DNA of 64,000 nt from Streptomyces sp. HPF1205. GTDB lineage: Bacteria > Actinomycetota > Actinomycetes > Streptomycetales > Streptomycetaceae. Positions 1-9,439 of the stretch are shown here, piece by piece. The notes below the pieces were generated by a model, which saw only the letters and a program-made list of their open reading frames with translations, had not been told where the DNA came from and searched no databases. The stretch spans positions 1 through 64,000 of the forward strand of contig NZ_JAINVH010000041.1 in assembly GCF_020400825.1 (NCBI RefSeq), in the 5' to 3' direction. A program made the translations under genes and the position numbers. Each line of letters opens with the position of its first letter. Positions within the stretch are counted from its first letter, which is position 1.

Positions 1-128
1 CCGCCGGCGACGACCAGGGGGACGGCGAGGGAGACCAACAGTCCGGCGAGCGCCGCCGCGGCCTTCGCGGGAGTTGCCCGGAGGCGCCCGAGGGCGCGTG
101 CTCGTCTGCGGACCGCGTCAGTGTTCAT
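1..128 (-). CDS. Exported or membrane protein, N-terminus only (truncated by window edge)
   Basis: The minus strand opens with ATG at 128 and stays open to the window edge, giving 42 residues. They begin MNTDAVRRR and continue through a basic stretch into a hydrophobic run of Ala, Leu and Val (about residues 23-41). This is the layout of a Sec signal peptide or first membrane anchor. The rest of the gene lies outside the window, so no function can be given. The start is my own reading; no strong ribosome site is visible. Confidence 0.55.
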   Translation of the reverse strand, partial: MNTDAVRRRARALGRLRATPAKAAAALAGLLVSLAVPLVVAG

Positions 129-225
129 GGTTGATCGACCTCCCGGTCGAGTCGGGTGTGGGGGGACACGTGCTGTGGAGCGAGGAGGAGCGGGCGGGCC
201 CGGGGACGGGCGTCCTCGGGCCCGG

Positions 226-276
226 CACCGTACGGGTGCCCGCCGGACTCAGGGTTCGGCGGGCACCCGTACGGTG
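226..276. terminator. Perfect 20-bp stem-loop terminator
   Basis: A 20-nt arm at 226-245 is perfectly complementary to 257-276 with an 11-nt loop. It lies 15 nt past the stop of the small minus-strand gene 291-473. It has no U-tract, as is usual for actinomycete terminators. Confidence 0.8.
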
Positions 277-290
277 GCCTGTGACGTGCG

Positions 291-473
291 TCAGGTGCGG
301 GCGGCGCCGTTCGGCGCGAAGCTCGTCGGCGACGAGTCGTCGCAGTTCCAAGTGCCCTGGACGGCAGGCGCGGAGGGCGGTGCGACGACGAGCGCGGTCG
401 CGGTGAACGCCGTCGGCCCCGCGACGAGTGAGGCGCCGAGCCGGCCTCGGGGCCGTCTGCGTGGGATGGGCAT
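291..473 (-). CDS. Small secreted hypothetical protein (60 aa)
   Basis: A 60-residue product. It has an Arg-rich N-terminus (MPIPRRRPRGR), a hydrophobic Ala/Val core and a possible cleavage site after PSAPA near residue 37. That would leave a mature peptide of about 23 residues with a single Cys. A perfect hairpin terminator follows directly, which supports a real transcription-unit end. The Shine-Dalgarno sequence is weak and the start could lie further upstream. No family is recognised. Confidence 0.5.
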   Translation of the reverse strand: MPIPRRRPRGRLGASLVAGPTAFTATALVVAPPSAPAVQGTWNCDDSSPTSFAPNGAART

Positions 474-850
474 GGGTAACTGCCTTTCGGTGTGGGGGGA
501 GGGTCCGCCGTCAGCCGCGGGTGGTTCTGTTCGAGGCGGACGGGGCCGGGCGCGTGTGGCCGCCGTCCCCCGCCCCCCGGAACCCGGACGAGACCTTGCC
601 ACTCGGCGGGACGCTGCTGTCGTGGACGGACCCGGAGGCAGTCCTGAGGGCGCTCGTGTTCGAGCCGGACGGATTGGCGCCCGCGGCCGGAGTGCCGGTT
701 CCGGCGCGTGGATCCGCGGGACCGGGGACCGCGGTGCCGACGGCGCCGCTCCTCGTGCCGGGGCCGGTCGTTGCGGAACGGATGTGCCCGGCCGGCGCCG
801 CGGCCTTCGCGACGGCGGCAGCCACGGCATCGAGCCGTAACCGGTGTTGA
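428..850 (+). CDS. Hypothetical protein or gene remnant
   Basis: From GTG 428 this frame encodes 140 residues with strong third-position G/C from about 520 onward (for example FEADGAGRVWPPSP and LLSWTDPEAVLRALVFEPDG). That looks like real coding sequence, but the first 30 codons overlap the small minus-strand gene and look non-coding. The true start may be the GTG near 527. No ribosome site or family is recognised. It could be a decayed fragment. Confidence 0.3.
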   Translation: MRRRAGLGAVCVGWAWVTAFRCGGRVRRQPRVVLFEADGAGRVWPPSPAPRNPDETLPLGGTLLSWTDPEAVLRALVFEPDGLAPAAGVPVPARGSAGPGTAVPTAPLLVPGPVVAERMCPAGAAAFATAAATASSRNRC

Positions 851-1203
851 GCGGACATCCGCGGCCCTCCAGGATGTGTCGACGCGTCATGCTGATGGGG
901 CAGCACGACCAACACATGGGATGTCGTTGTAGCACACGGTCGCCACGGGGGGCTAGAGGCGCGTTGTCAGCGCTCACATCATCGAGGGGTGTCCGGGAAT
1001 CGTGGGATCACGACCGGCGGGGGCGCCCATAAGGGGCTCGTCCGACCGGACCGCCGCGTTCCCGGCGTGTTCCGCCACGCCCGTGGACGCCCTCATGGCG
1101 TACGTCGGCCGCCTTCCCGCCCTTCGTCCTCCGGCCGGACAGGCGCCGCGCGTCCGGCGGCCTGCTGGCGGCAGGTGATCCCCGCCTCCGCCGAGGCCGG
1201 AAT

Positions 1204-1217
1204 TGTGAACGCTCACA
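1204..1217. promoter_or_regulatory. LacI-type operator (imperfect palindrome)
   Basis: TGTGAACGCTCACA has perfect TGTGA/TCACA half-sites around a 4-bp core. It matches the palindromes at 34115-34128 and 54876-54893 in architecture. It lies 240 bp upstream of the DUF1028 gene, so its target is uncertain. Confidence 0.5.
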
Positions 1218-1290
1218 GGGGGTTTCGCGGGTTTCGCGGGTTTCGTGCGTTTCGTGGGTTCGGCGGGATCGCGGGTTCGTCGGGACCCGT
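1217..1290. repeat. GGGTTTCGC-type direct repeats
   Basis: Three exact or near-exact 9-bp units (GGGTTTCGC) pass into decayed copies (TGCGTTTCG, TGGGTTCGG, CGGGTTCGT). They directly abut the operator-like palindrome. Confidence 0.6.
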
Positions 1291-1455
1291 GGGTCCGGCG
1301 GGGCCGGGTGGCGCGCGTGCCGCCGGTCCGGTCCGGTGGCCGGCTCGGCCGAGTCCGGCTGGCCCCGCCGTACCCGCCGTACCCGGCGGATTCGCCGGCG
1401 GGGCGCGCGGGACGACTCCTGGCGCCGCCGTTGCCACGGTCCTACTGTCCTGTCC

Positions 1456-2268
1456 ATGACGTTCTCGATCGTGGCCAGGTCCGGCCCGGCCTTCGGTGTA
1501 GCGGTGGCGAGCAAGTTCCTGGCGGTCGGCGCCCTGGTGCCGGCCGCACGGGCCGGAGCCGGGGCCGTGGCCACCCAGGCGGCGGCGAACCTGCGCTACC
1601 GCCCGCAGGCGTTGGCGCTGCTGCGTACGGGCGTGCGGCCCGCGGACGCGGTGGCGGGTCTCGTGGCCGCGGACGGGGAACGCGCGTACCGGCAGGTGGG
1701 AATCGTCGGCCCCGAGGGCGACGGAGCGACCTACACGGGCGAGGAGTGCCTGGACTGGGCGGGCGGGACGGCCGGCGACGGCTACGCGATCCAGGGCAAC
1801 ATCCTCACCGGCCCCGAGGTGGTCGAGGCCATGGAGTCGGCCTGGCTGGCCTCCCGCGAGCAGGCGCTCGAACGGAAGCTGCTCGCCGTGCTGGCGGCGG
1901 GCGACAGCGCGGGCGGCGACCGGCGCGGCCGGCAGAGCGCGGCCCTGTACGTGGTGTCGGCGGGGGCGGGGTACGGCGGTGGCAGCGACGTCGCGTGCGA
2001 CCTGCGCGTGGACGACCATCCCGACCCCGTCGCGGAGCTCGGGCGCCTGCTGGACGTCCACGAGCTGCTGTTCGGCACGCCGGACCCGGACACCCTGCTG
2101 GAACTGTCGGGCGAACTGGCGGACGAGGTCCGCGGCCTCGTCGCCGAGCGCGGTTACGCCACGCTGGACATGTGGGCCGGCGTGGAGAACCTCGAGAACA
2201 GGCTGGTGCCGGGCAGGATCGACCCCGTGGTGCTGGCCCGCCTGCGCGAGGGAAGGACCGGCGAGTAG
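1456..2268 (+). CDS. DUF1028 family (Ntn-hydrolase-like) protein
   Basis: A 270-residue protein beginning MTFSIVARSG with the family features GVAVASKFLAVG and ATQAAANLRY. A glycine-rich YAIQGNILTG stretch lies mid-protein. DUF1028 proteins share the Ntn-hydrolase (proteasome-like) fold, and their substrate is largely uncharacterised. ATG 1456 is chosen because it gives the canonical N-terminus, where processed Thr/Ser nucleophiles of such folds lie. There is no clear Shine-Dalgarno. The C-terminal part (DPDTLLELSGELADEVRG) is a helical extension seen in longer members. It stands alone and is followed by a strong terminator. Confidence 0.85.
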   Translation: MTFSIVARSGPAFGVAVASKFLAVGALVPAARAGAGAVATQAAANLRYRPQALALLRTGVRPADAVAGLVAADGERAYRQVGIVGPEGDGATYTGEECLDWAGGTAGDGYAIQGNILTGPEVVEAMESAWLASREQALERKLLAVLAAGDSAGGDRRGRQSAALYVVSAGAGYGGGSDVACDLRVDDHPDPVAELGRLLDVHELLFGTPDPDTLLELSGELADEVRGLVAERGYATLDMWAGVENLENRLVPGRIDPVVLARLREGRTGE

Positions 2269-2598
2269 GCCCGGCGCCGTTGGCCGCTCGATCGGGCCGT
2301 CCGGCAGGTTCGGCCGGGTCCGCCGGTCGGTCGGGCCGGTGCTTCCGGCCCGACCGGCTTCGTCCGGCGCCCGCGTACACAGTGCCGTTCCGCGTCCGGC
2401 CCGCGACGCCGGGTGGTCTCGTCGTCGGAGGAATTGCGGGTCGCCTGCCGGTGGCGGAGCCTGGGAGGGTTCGCCGGTCCGGGACGGGTTCGGAACGTCC
2501 CGATGCCGGCCGGCACCCGGCGGCCGGCGAGGCGTGGCCCGGAAAGTCCCGCCGCTGCCGCACGCATGCCGCGCCGCCGCCTCCGAGGAGAAGCCGCC
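2269..2598. other. Intergenic region with terminator and inverted repeat
   Basis: Contains the DUF1028 terminator at 2328-2356 and an outer 6-bp inverted repeat, GGGACG...CGTCCC, at 2481-2501. The latter lies about 100 bp before the SDR gene and could be an operator. No gene is seen. Confidence 0.55.
2328..2356. terminator. Stem-loop terminator of the DUF1028 gene
   Basis: GGTCGGGCCGG (2329-2339) pairs perfectly with CCGGCCCGACC (2345-2355) around a 5-nt loop, with one more flanking pair. It lies 60 nt after the stop at 2268. Confidence 0.75.
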
Positions 2599-3378
2599 AT
2601 GGACACATCGCTCCGCGACAGGACCGCCATCGTGACGGGCGCGAGCAAAGGGATCGGGCTGGCGATCGTGACGGCCCTCGCACAGGCGGGAGCCACCGTC
2701 ATCGCCGGGTCCCGCACCTCCAGCCCCGAACTGGAGGCGCTGTCCGACGAAGGCGGGGTGACCTGGGTAGCCGCTGACCTCGGCCGCGCCGACGAGGCCG
2801 AGCGGCTCGTCGCGGCCGCCGGCGGCCGCCTGGACATCCTCGTCAACAACGTGGGCACGGCCCCCGCGCGCACCGGCGGCTTCCTCTCGGTCACCGACGC
2901 CGACTGGCAGCACACCCTCGGCCTCAACCTGCTCAGCGCCGTGCGCGTCACGCGCGCGGCGCTGCCACTGATGCTCGACGCGGGGACGGGGGCCATCGTG
3001 ACCGTCGCGTCCGTCAACGCCACCCTCCCCGACCCGCTGGTCATCGACTACAGCGCGGGCAAGGCCGCCCTCGTCGCCTTCTCCAAGGCCCTCTCCAAGG
3101 AGGTCGGACCCCGCGGCATCCGCGTGAACACCGTGAGCCCCGGCCCCGTGGAGACCGACCTGTGGCTGGGCGGGGAGGGCGTGGCCGCCACCGTCTCGAC
3201 CGCGGCCGGCATCTCACCCGACGACGTGGTGGCCCAGGCCGCCAAGAGCATTGTCACCGGCCGCTTCTCCAAGCCGCAGGAAGTCGCCGACCTGGTCCTG
3301 TTCCTTGCCGGCGACAGCGCGCGGAACATCACCGGCGCCGACATGCTCATCGACGGCGGCTTCATCCCCACCTGGTGA
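2599..3378 (+). CDS. SDR family NAD(P)-dependent oxidoreductase
   Basis: A classical short-chain dehydrogenase of 259 residues. It shows TGASKGIG for dinucleotide binding (about residues 12-19), NNVG, the catalytic Ser in TVASVNA, YSAGK as the YxxxK motif, and the C-terminal GADMLIDGGF signature. FabG/3-oxoacyl-reductase-like members and other alcohol dehydrogenases share this architecture, so the substrate is open. ATG 2599 follows GAGGAGAAG. The quinone-oxidoreductase gene follows after 76 nt on the same strand, suggesting a two-gene redox unit. Confidence 0.88.
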   Translation: MDTSLRDRTAIVTGASKGIGLAIVTALAQAGATVIAGSRTSSPELEALSDEGGVTWVAADLGRADEAERLVAAAGGRLDILVNNVGTAPARTGGFLSVTDADWQHTLGLNLLSAVRVTRAALPLMLDAGTGAIVTVASVNATLPDPLVIDYSAGKAALVAFSKALSKEVGPRGIRVNTVSPGPVETDLWLGGEGVAATVSTAAGISPDDVVAQAAKSIVTGRFSKPQEVADLVLFLAGDSARNITGADMLIDGGFIPTW

Positions 3379-3454
3379 GCGCCCGCCCCCGCGGCCGCGA
3401 GCGGAACGTCGCGGCGCTTCCCGTCCGGATTCACCTCACCGACGGAGGAATGCC

Positions 3455-4405
3455 ATGCGTGAGATGAACGCGGTACGCGCCCACCGCCGCGGCGGCCCGG
3501 AACAACTCGTCCACGAGAAGGCCCCGTGCCCGCGGCCCGGCCCCGGTGAGGTGCTCGTCGCCGTACGCGCCGCGTCGATCACGGCGGGCGAACTGGGCTG
3601 GGACGCCACCTGGACGGACAGCCTCGACGGCTCGGGGCGTGACCGTACGCCCATCATCCCCTCGCACGAGTTCTCGGGCGTCGTCGCCGCCCTCGGCGAC
3701 GACGTCACCGACTGGCAGGCGGGTGACGAGGTGTACGGGCTGATCCCCTTCACCATGGACGGCGCGGCCGCCGAGTACGCCGCCGTTCCCGCCGACGTCG
3801 TCGCGGCGAAGCCGGAGTCCCTGACCCACGACCAGGCCGCGGCCGTGCCGCTGGCGGCGCTCACCGCCTGGCAGGCTCTGGTCGACCACGGCCACCTGCG
3901 CCGCGGTCGGCGCGTACTCGTCCACGGCGGAGCGGGAGGCGTGGGCTCCTTCGTCGTCCAGATCGCCGCGGCACTGGGCGCCGAGGTGGCGGCGACAGCG
4001 GCCGGCCGCGATCTGGACTTCGTACGGTCCCTCGGAGCCGACATCGCCGTCGACTACGCGCACGACCGGTTCGAGGACCGCGTCCACGACGTCGACCTCG
4101 TCGTCGACCTGGTCGGGGGCCCCACCCTGGACCGCTCCTGGCAGGTGGTGCGCCCGGGGGGCACGGTGGTCGGCATCGCGGCGCCGCCCGACGCCGAGGA
4201 GGCCGCACGGCACGGCGCCCGCGGCGTCTTCTTCGTGGTCCGACCCGACCGGGCCGGACTCCGGTCCATCACCGACCTCGTGGAGCACGGCCGCCTGGCA
4301 CCGCCGATCGACCGCCTCCTGCCCCTGAGCCAGGCGCGCGCCGCCTACGAGGCGCTCGAACGGGAACACCGGCGCGGCAAGATCGTCCTCCAGGTGAGCG
4401 ACTGA
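3455..4405 (+). CDS. NADP-dependent, zinc-free quinone oxidoreductase (MDR family)
   Basis: A 316-residue medium-chain reductase. It has an N-terminal GroES-like domain (PGPGEVLVAVRAASITAGE), the substrate-side GLIPFTMDGAAAEYAAV segment and a Rossmann loop, VHGGAGGVGS. The Cys/His zinc ligands of alcohol dehydrogenases are absent, as in quinone reductases and enoyl reductases of this group. ATG 3455 follows GACGGAGGAA. It probably forms an operon with the SDR gene upstream. It ends convergently with the urease operon, 84 nt from the ureD stop. Confidence 0.87.
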   Translation: MREMNAVRAHRRGGPEQLVHEKAPCPRPGPGEVLVAVRAASITAGELGWDATWTDSLDGSGRDRTPIIPSHEFSGVVAALGDDVTDWQAGDEVYGLIPFTMDGAAAEYAAVPADVVAAKPESLTHDQAAAVPLAALTAWQALVDHGHLRRGRRVLVHGGAGGVGSFVVQIAAALGAEVAATAAGRDLDFVRSLGADIAVDYAHDRFEDRVHDVDLVVDLVGGPTLDRSWQVVRPGGTVVGIAAPPDAEEAARHGARGVFFVVRPDRAGLRSITDLVEHGRLAPPIDRLLPLSQARAAYEALEREHRRGKIVLQVSD

Positions 4406-4489
4406 GCGGGCTTCCCCGGGTCCCCCGCCCCTGCCCCGCCCCTGCCCCGCCGCGGCCCCGCGCCGGCCGGGCGTTCCGGGCGGAAGCCG

Positions 4490-5386
4490 TCAGCGGGCCA
4501 CCGCCCCGGGGGTGACAGGGCCGCCGGCGGCTTCCGGGCGGGTCCCGGCGGCGCACGGGTCGGTGAACCGGTCGGCGGCCCGGTCCCCGGCCCGGTCGGC
4601 GGCCTGGTCGCGGGCGGCGAGGGCCGCGGTGAGCGCCTCGTCGAGGATCCGCCGCAGTCGCAGGCCGTCCGGGGCGACGGCGGTGACCAGCACGGCGGGC
4701 CCGGCGAGCGGGGTGAGGGCGGCCCGCGCGTCGCCGCTCCAGGTGCGCGGCGCGGCCGGTGCGTGCGCGAACGCCGGATCGGCCAGCAGCAGTTGCCCCA
4801 CCGCCCGGTGGCCGCCGAGCGTGCCTGCCACGCCCGGAACGCCGGGCCCGAAGGACAGTTCCTGGTCGAGCAGCGGCCGGCCGCCGTGATGGACGGTGAG
4901 CCGGGAGGTGAGCCTGCCGGGCTCCTCCGCGTGGCGGCCCAGGATCTGTTCCTCGCGCAGCAGCAGCCGTGCGGTGGGCGCGAGGTCCACCCGGGTGGTC
5001 GTCCGCAGGTCGCTGCCCTCGGCGCAGATGAGCGGTTCCGGCAGCCAGTGCAGCGTCCCTGCGTCGGCCACCGCCAGACGCACGTCGTACACGGCCCGCT
5101 CGCCGTGCGGTCCGGGCAGCGCCACGGTGGCCGCCGACGCGCCGACGACCAGCCGGGCCCCCGGGCCGACCTCGCCCTCGACGGTCAGCCGGTCCCCGCC
5201 CAGCGGCGCGCTCATCGCGCCGACCACGGTGATCCCGGCTGCGTCCGGCACGCCGTGCACGGGGGTGCGGCGCAGGGCCAGCGGACCGCTGCCCGCGAGC
5301 AGCGGCAGTACGGTGCCGCCGCCAGGGCCCGCCGCCGCCCGGAACCGGGCGGCGGCGCACACCCCGGCTGCCGGGCCGGCGCTCAC
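4490..5386 (-). CDS. ureD: Urease accessory protein UreD
   Basis: A 298-residue UreD/UreH-type chaperone that joins UreF and UreG to load nickel into apo-urease. Recognisable family segments are [32 protein letters not shown] and [17 protein letters not shown]. The GTG at 5386 overlaps the ureG stop by GTGA, indicating translational coupling, and is preferred over an upstream in-frame ATG inside ureG. The C-terminus is Asp/Ala-rich and low in complexity ([15 protein letters not shown]). It is the last gene of the ure operon. Confidence 0.9.
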   Translation of the reverse strand: MSAGPAAGVCAAARFRAAAGPGGGTVLPLLAGSGPLALRRTPVHGVPDAAGITVVGAMSAPLGGDRLTVEGEVGPGARLVVGASAATVALPGPHGERAVYDVRLAVADAGTLHWLPEPLICAEGSDLRTTTRVDLAPTARLLLREEQILGRHAEEPGRLTSRLTVHHGGRPLLDQELSFGPGVPGVAGTLGGHRAVGQLLLADPAFAHAPAAPRTWSGDARAALTPLAGPAVLVTAVAPDGLRLRRILDEALTAALAARDQAADRAGDRAADRFTDPCAAGTRPEAAGGPVTPGAVAR

Positions 5387-6066
5387 GCCGTCACCGGCCG
5401 CCAAGCGGCGAGCCGCTGCCCGATCCACGCCGCCACCGGCTCGACGCCGCCCTCGCGGGCCACCGCGGTGAACACCACCGGCAGCGCGCCGCGCTGCGCC
5501 GCCGCGTCCCGCGCCATCCGCTCCAGGTCGGCCCCGACGTGGGGCGCCAGGTCGGTCTTGTTCACCACGAGCAGGTCGGACGTGGTGACGCCGGGACCGC
5601 CCTTGCGCGGGATGTCGTCGCCGCCGGCGACGTCGATGACAAAGATCTGCGCGTCCACCAGGCCACGGGAGAACGTCGCCGTGAGGTTGTCGCCGCCGGA
5701 CTCCACCAGCACCAGGTCCAGCGGGCCCGCCGCCGCCTCCAGCTCCTCGACGGCTTCGAGGTTCGCCGAGATGTCGTCACGGATCGCGGTGTGCGGGCAG
5801 GCGCCGGTCTCCACCGCCACGATCCGCTCCGCGGGCAGGACGGCCGCCCGCAGCAGGAAGTCGGCGTCCTCACGGGTGTAGATGTCGTTGGTCACGACGC
5901 CGATCGCCAGCTCGTCGCGCAGCCTGCGGCACAGCGCGGCGACCGTCGCCGTCTTCCCCGATCCCACCGGCCCGCCCAGCCCCACTCTCAGGGCCCGGGA
6001 ACCGGCGGAGGCGGCGGCGGAGAAGGTGTACCGCTCGGGATACGTCTCCGGGTGGTCCAGGTGCAT
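5383..6066 (-). CDS. ureG: Urease accessory GTPase UreG
   Basis: A 227-residue SIMIBI GTPase that couples GTP hydrolysis to Ni2+ delivery. It has the P-loop [10 protein letters not shown], the CPH metal-binding motif in [26 protein letters not shown], and the base-specificity motif VVNKTDLA. The N-terminus ([15 protein letters not shown]) has only two histidines, so it lacks the His-rich tail of some homologues. It is coupled to ureD by a GTGA overlap and lies 52 nt after ureF. Confidence 0.95.
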   Translation of the reverse strand: MHLDHPETYPERYTFSAAASAGSRALRVGLGGPVGSGKTATVAALCRRLRDELAIGVVTNDIYTREDADFLLRAAVLPAERIVAVETGACPHTAIRDDISANLEAVEELEAAAGPLDLVLVESGGDNLTATFSRGLVDAQIFVIDVAGGDDIPRKGGPGVTTSDLLVVNKTDLAPHVGADLERMARDAAAQRGALPVVFTAVAREGGVEPVAAWIGQRLAAWRPVTA

Positions 6067-6118
6067 GGTCGGCTCCGATCGTGGACGTGTCCGGCCGGCC
6101 GTCGGCCGTCCGCTGTTT

Positions 6119-6991
6119 TCAGGACGCGAACAGGCGCACCGGCCAGGCGGCGTGCTGCTCGGCGGCGATGTCGAGCAGGGGCGAGGAGGCTGCCGGGAGG
6201 ACGCCCGGGCCCTCCGCCGCCGCGCGCCGGGCGGCGCGGGCCGCCGCGGCCGCGACCTCGTCGATCTCCGGGGCCAGGCGGGCCTGCACGGCGGCGGCCC
6301 GGAAGGGGTCCAGCCCGAGCAGGCGCACGGCCGCGGCCGCGGGGCCGCCGACCGACTCGTAGGCCGCCGCATAGGCGGCGTCCAACGGGCCGAGCCCGGC
6401 GGCAAGGGCGGCGACCCCGAGGACGACCGGCTGGTGTGCGCCCCGCGGGAAGGCCGCGGCCAGAGCGTCCAGCCCGGGGTGCGGCCACACCGCCCGCGCG
6501 GCCCTCAGCAGCTGCCGGCCGAGCCGGCGGGAGACCGTACGCAGCGCCGCCGACGGCGTACGGGCGTCGGCGGCCGCGTCCAGGGCGGCGGCCCAACTGG
6601 TGCCTGTGCCCGCATCCATGGCGGCGGCCCAACCGGTGTCTGCGGCCGCATCCATGGTGGCGGTCCGACCCGGGACTGTGCCCGCATCCATGGCGGCGGT
6701 TCGGCCCGGGTCTGCGGCCGCATCCATTGCGGCGGTTCGGCCCGGGTCTGCGGCCGTGTCCGTGCGGGCCGGCCCGTACGCGGCCGTCGCCGCCGCCGCG
6801 AGGGCCGCGGTGACCAGGCCGGTGGTGTGGAGCCGGCCGCGGCAGAAGGCGGCGAGCGTGGCCGCGTCCCGGATCCGGCCGTCGGTGACCGCCGCCTCGG
6901 CACCGCCGGAGTGCGCGTGCCCCCCGGCGGGGAAGCGACCGTCGGTCAGGAGCAGCAGCGCGGCCCGGCCGCCGCCGGCACCGCCGCTCAC
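6119..6991 (-). CDS. ureF: Urease accessory protein UreF with internal tandem repeat
   Basis: UreF activates UreG and bridges it to urease. The conserved core is present: [21 protein letters not shown] at the N-terminus and [17 protein letters not shown] to the C-terminus. GTG 6991 is chosen because CGAGGAGGAACG precedes it. The 290-residue length exceeds the usual 225-230 because residues about 80-139 are five copies of a 12-residue unit (consensus [12 protein letters not shown]). Those copies sit in the loop before the conserved [10 protein letters not shown] helix. Removing them would restore family length, so the frame and function are probably intact. Confidence 0.9.
   Translation of the reverse strand: MSGGAGGGRAALLLLTDGRFPAGGHAHSGGAEAAVTDGRIRDAATLAAFCRGRLHTTGLVTAALAAAATAAYGPARTDTAADPGRTAAMDAAADPGRTAAMDAGTVPGRTATMDAAADTGWAAAMDAGTGTSWAAALDAAADARTPSAALRTVSRRLGRQLLRAARAVWPHPGLDALAAAFPRGAHQPVVLGVAALAAGLGPLDAAYAAAYESVGGPAAAAVRLLGLDPFRAAAVQARLAPEIDEVAAAAARAARRAAAEGPGVLPAASSPLLDIAAEQHAAWPVRLFAS
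6576..6755. repeat. Five 36-bp tandem repeats inside ureF
   Basis: Five in-frame 36-bp units begin at 6576, 6612, 6648, 6684 and 6720. They start with GCGTCCAGG or GCATCCATGG-like sequence. The last two units differ at only one position, while earlier ones have diverged more, which fits stepwise duplication. Confidence 0.9.
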
Positions 6992-7028
6992 CGTTCCTCC
7001 TCGTGGCCGGGCATCGGCTCCCACCGGC

Positions 7029-8750
7029 CTAGAAGAGGAAGTACCGCTGGGTCATCGGCAGTTCGGCCGCCGGGGCGGGTTCGACCACCTCGCCGTCGAT
7101 CCGCACCGTGAAGGTGTCCGGGTCCACGTCCACCCGCGGCATCGCGTCGTTCTCCCGCATGTCGTGCTTGCGCACCGCCCGGGTGGAGCGGATCGCGGCG
7201 AACCGCTTGCCGAGTCCGAGACGCTCGGGCAGACCGTCCTCGACCGCCGCCTGAGTGACGAAGTTGACGGAGTTCGCGGCGGGGGCGGCGCCGACACCGC
7301 CGAACATGGGGCGCGGCAATACGGGTTGCGGGGTCGGGATGGACGCGTTGGCGTCGCCCATCTGCGCGTACGCGATCTGCCCGCCCTTGATGACCAGTTC
7401 CGGCTTGACCCCGAAGAAGGCCGGGTCCCACAGCACGAGGTCGGCGAGCTTGCCCGCTTCGACCGAGCCGATCTCGGCGTCGAGGCCCTGGGCGATCGCG
7501 GGGTTGATGGTGTACTTGGCGACGTAGCGGCGGGCGCGGAGGTTGTCGGCACGGCCGTCCCCGGGAAGCGGGCCGCGCCTGCGCTTCATGACGTGCGCGG
7601 TCTGCCAGGTGCGCAGCGCGATCTCGCCGATCCTGCCCATGGCCTGGGAGTCGGAGCTGATGATGCTGATCGCCCCGAGGTCGTGCAGGACGTCCTCGGC
7701 GGCGATGGTCGAGGGCCGGATGCGGGACTCGGCGAAGGCGAGGTCCTCGGGCACCGCCGGGTTGAGGTGGTGGCAGACCATCAGCATGTCGAGGTGCTCC
7801 TCGACGGTGTTGACGGTGTGCGGCCGGGTGGGGTTGGTGGAGGACGGCAGGACGTGCGGCTGGGAGACGACGGTGATGATGTCCGGCGCGTGCCCGCCGC
7901 CCGCGCCCTCGGTGTGGTACGCGTGGATCCCGCGACCGGCGATCGCGGCCAGGGTGTCCTCGACGAATCCGGCCTCGTTGAGCGTGTCGGTGTGGATGGC
8001 GAGCTGGGCGCCGCTGTCCTCGCAGACCCGCAGGCACGCGTCGATGGCGGCGGGGGTGGCCCCCCAGTCCTCGTGGATCTTGAAGCCGACCGCTCCGGCC
8101 CGCAACTGGGCGTGCATCGCGGCCTGGTTGACGGTGTTGCCCTTGCCGAGCAGCCCCACGTTGACCGGGTACGCCTCCAAGGCGGCGAACATTCGCGCCA
8201 GGTGCCAGGCACCGGGGGTGATCGTGGTGGCCTTGGTGCCCTCGGCGGGGCCGGTGCCGCCGCCGATGACGGTGGTGACGCCGCTGGACAGCGCCTGGTG
8301 CATCAGCGTCGGCGAGATGAAGTGCACGTGCGCGTCCACGGTGCCCGCGGTGAGGATCCTGCCGTTGCCCGCGACGACCTCGGTGTCGGGGCCGATGACC
8401 AGGCCGGGATGGACCCCGTCCATGGTGTCGGGGTTGCCGGCCTTGCCCAGCGCGGTGATCCTGCCGTCGCGGATGCCGACGTCGGCCTTGACCACTCCCC
8501 AGTGGTCGAGGACCACCGCCCCCGTGATCACGGTGTCGGGGGCGCCCTCGGCCCGGGTGGTCCTGGCCTGCCCCATGGACTCGCGGATCACCTTGCCGCC
8601 GCCGAACACGGCCTCGTCCCCGGCCAGGCCCGGCCCGCCGGCGAGGTCGCGTTCGACCTCCACGAGCAGGTCGGTGTCGGCGAGCCGGATCCGGTCGCCG
8701 GTGGTGGGCCCGAACAGGTCGCCGTATACGGACCGGGGAAGCTCAGGCAT
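7029..8750 (-). CDS. ureC: Urease alpha subunit (catalytic)
   Basis: A 573-residue nickel urease catalytic chain (urea to ammonia and carbamate). Visible active-site elements are HVH at about 141-143 and the carbamylated lysine in GFKIHEDWG (K224). [11 protein letters not shown] and [15 protein letters not shown] supply further Ni-ligand histidines. The mobile flap [21 protein letters not shown] holds Cys326/His327. ATG 8750 overlaps ureB by 8 bp. A 37-nt gap separates it from ureF. Confidence 0.97.
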   Translation of the reverse strand: MPELPRSVYGDLFGPTTGDRIRLADTDLLVEVERDLAGGPGLAGDEAVFGGGKVIRESMGQARTTRAEGAPDTVITGAVVLDHWGVVKADVGIRDGRITALGKAGNPDTMDGVHPGLVIGPDTEVVAGNGRILTAGTVDAHVHFISPTLMHQALSSGVTTVIGGGTGPAEGTKATTITPGAWHLARMFAALEAYPVNVGLLGKGNTVNQAAMHAQLRAGAVGFKIHEDWGATPAAIDACLRVCEDSGAQLAIHTDTLNEAGFVEDTLAAIAGRGIHAYHTEGAGGGHAPDIITVVSQPHVLPSSTNPTRPHTVNTVEEHLDMLMVCHHLNPAVPEDLAFAESRIRPSTIAAEDVLHDLGAISIISSDSQAMGRIGEIALRTWQTAHVMKRRRGPLPGDGRADNLRARRYVAKYTINPAIAQGLDAEIGSVEAGKLADLVLWDPAFFGVKPELVIKGGQIAYAQMGDANASIPTPQPVLPRPMFGGVGAAPAANSVNFVTQAAVEDGLPERLGLGKRFAAIRSTRAVRKHDMRENDAMPRVDVDPDTFTVRIDGEVVEPAPAAELPMTQRYFLF

Positions 8751-9072
8751 CGGGCGCCCCGCTCGTGTCGAGGGCGCCCGCCGTCTCGCCGCGCAGTCCG
8801 GCCACCACGCGCAGGCCGCCGATCGGGACCAGTTCGACCTCGGCGGGGATGCCGGGCTCGAAGCGGACGGCGGTGCCGGCGGCGATGTTGAGCCGCTTGC
8901 CGCGGGCGGCGGCGCGGTCGAAGCGCAGCCCCGGGTTGGCCTCCGCGAAGTGGTAGTGCGAGCCGACCTGCACGGGGCGGTCGGCGGCGTTGAGCACGGT
9001 CAGGCGGGTGACAGGACGGCCGGCGTTGAAGGGCACCGGCTCGTCGGCGGGCAGGATCTCTCCCGGGATCAC
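8743..9072 (-). CDS. ureB: Urease beta subunit
   Basis: A 109-residue structural subunit with the typical [15 protein letters not shown] start, [18 protein letters not shown] and [15 protein letters not shown]. It starts at GTG 9072, 12 nt after ureA, and overlaps ureC by 8 bp. Beta is a separate gene and not fused to gamma, as is normal for actinomycete urease. Confidence 0.96.
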   Translation of the reverse strand: MIPGEILPADEPVPFNAGRPVTRLTVLNAADRPVQVGSHYHFAEANPGLRFDRAAARGKRLNIAAGTAVRFEPGIPAEVELVPIGGLRVVAGLRGETAGALDTSGAPDA

Positions 9073-9084
9073 GGTCGCCGCCTC

Positions 9085-9393
9085 TCAGACGATCGGCTGG
9101 TGGACGGTGACGAGCTTGGTGCCGTCGGGGAACGTCGCCTCGACCTGCACGTCGCGCACCATCTCGGGGACGCCGTCCATGACGTCGCCGCGGGACAGGA
9201 CGGTGCGGCCGGAGACCATGAGCTCGGCGACGGTCCTGCCGTCCCGGGCGCCCTCCAGGACGTGCGCGGTGATCAGCGCGACCGCCTCGGGGTGGTTGAG
9301 CCGCAGCCCGCGCTCGCGCCGCCGCCGTGCCACGTCGGCGGCGACATGGACGAGCAGCCGCTCCTGCTCGTGGGGAGTCAATCGCACGGCCAC
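9085..9393 (-). CDS. ureA: Urease gamma subunit
   Basis: A 102-residue gamma subunit and first gene of the ure operon. It has [43 protein letters not shown] and the end motif [21 protein letters not shown] GlnR-like box lies 47-83 bp upstream. Confidence 0.96.
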   Translation of the reverse strand: MAVRLTPHEQERLLVHVAADVARRRRERGLRLNHPEAVALITAHVLEGARDGRTVAELMVSGRTVLSRGDVMDGVPEMVRDVQVEATFPDGTKLVTVHQPIV

Positions 9394-9439
9394 ACCTCAC
9401 CGTCGTCAGGGCCAGGACCCGGCACAGACCGAGCAGGTT

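Larger units (their letters stand above)
851..1455. other. Intergenic region with operator and simple repeat
   Basis: No convincing gene is seen in this 605-bp stretch. It holds a LacI-type half-palindrome (1204-1217) and a GGGTTTCGC-type direct repeat just beyond it. The promoter of the DUF1028 gene must lie here. Confidence 0.6.

Noticed and set aside
844-1032. 62-codon plus-strand ORF
   Set aside because: No ribosome site, no coding-type third-position bias and no recognisable family.
6600-8891. Plus-strand 763-codon frame opposite ureC and ureF
   Set aside because: Antisense shadow of the urease genes, with no ribosome site and low-complexity composition.
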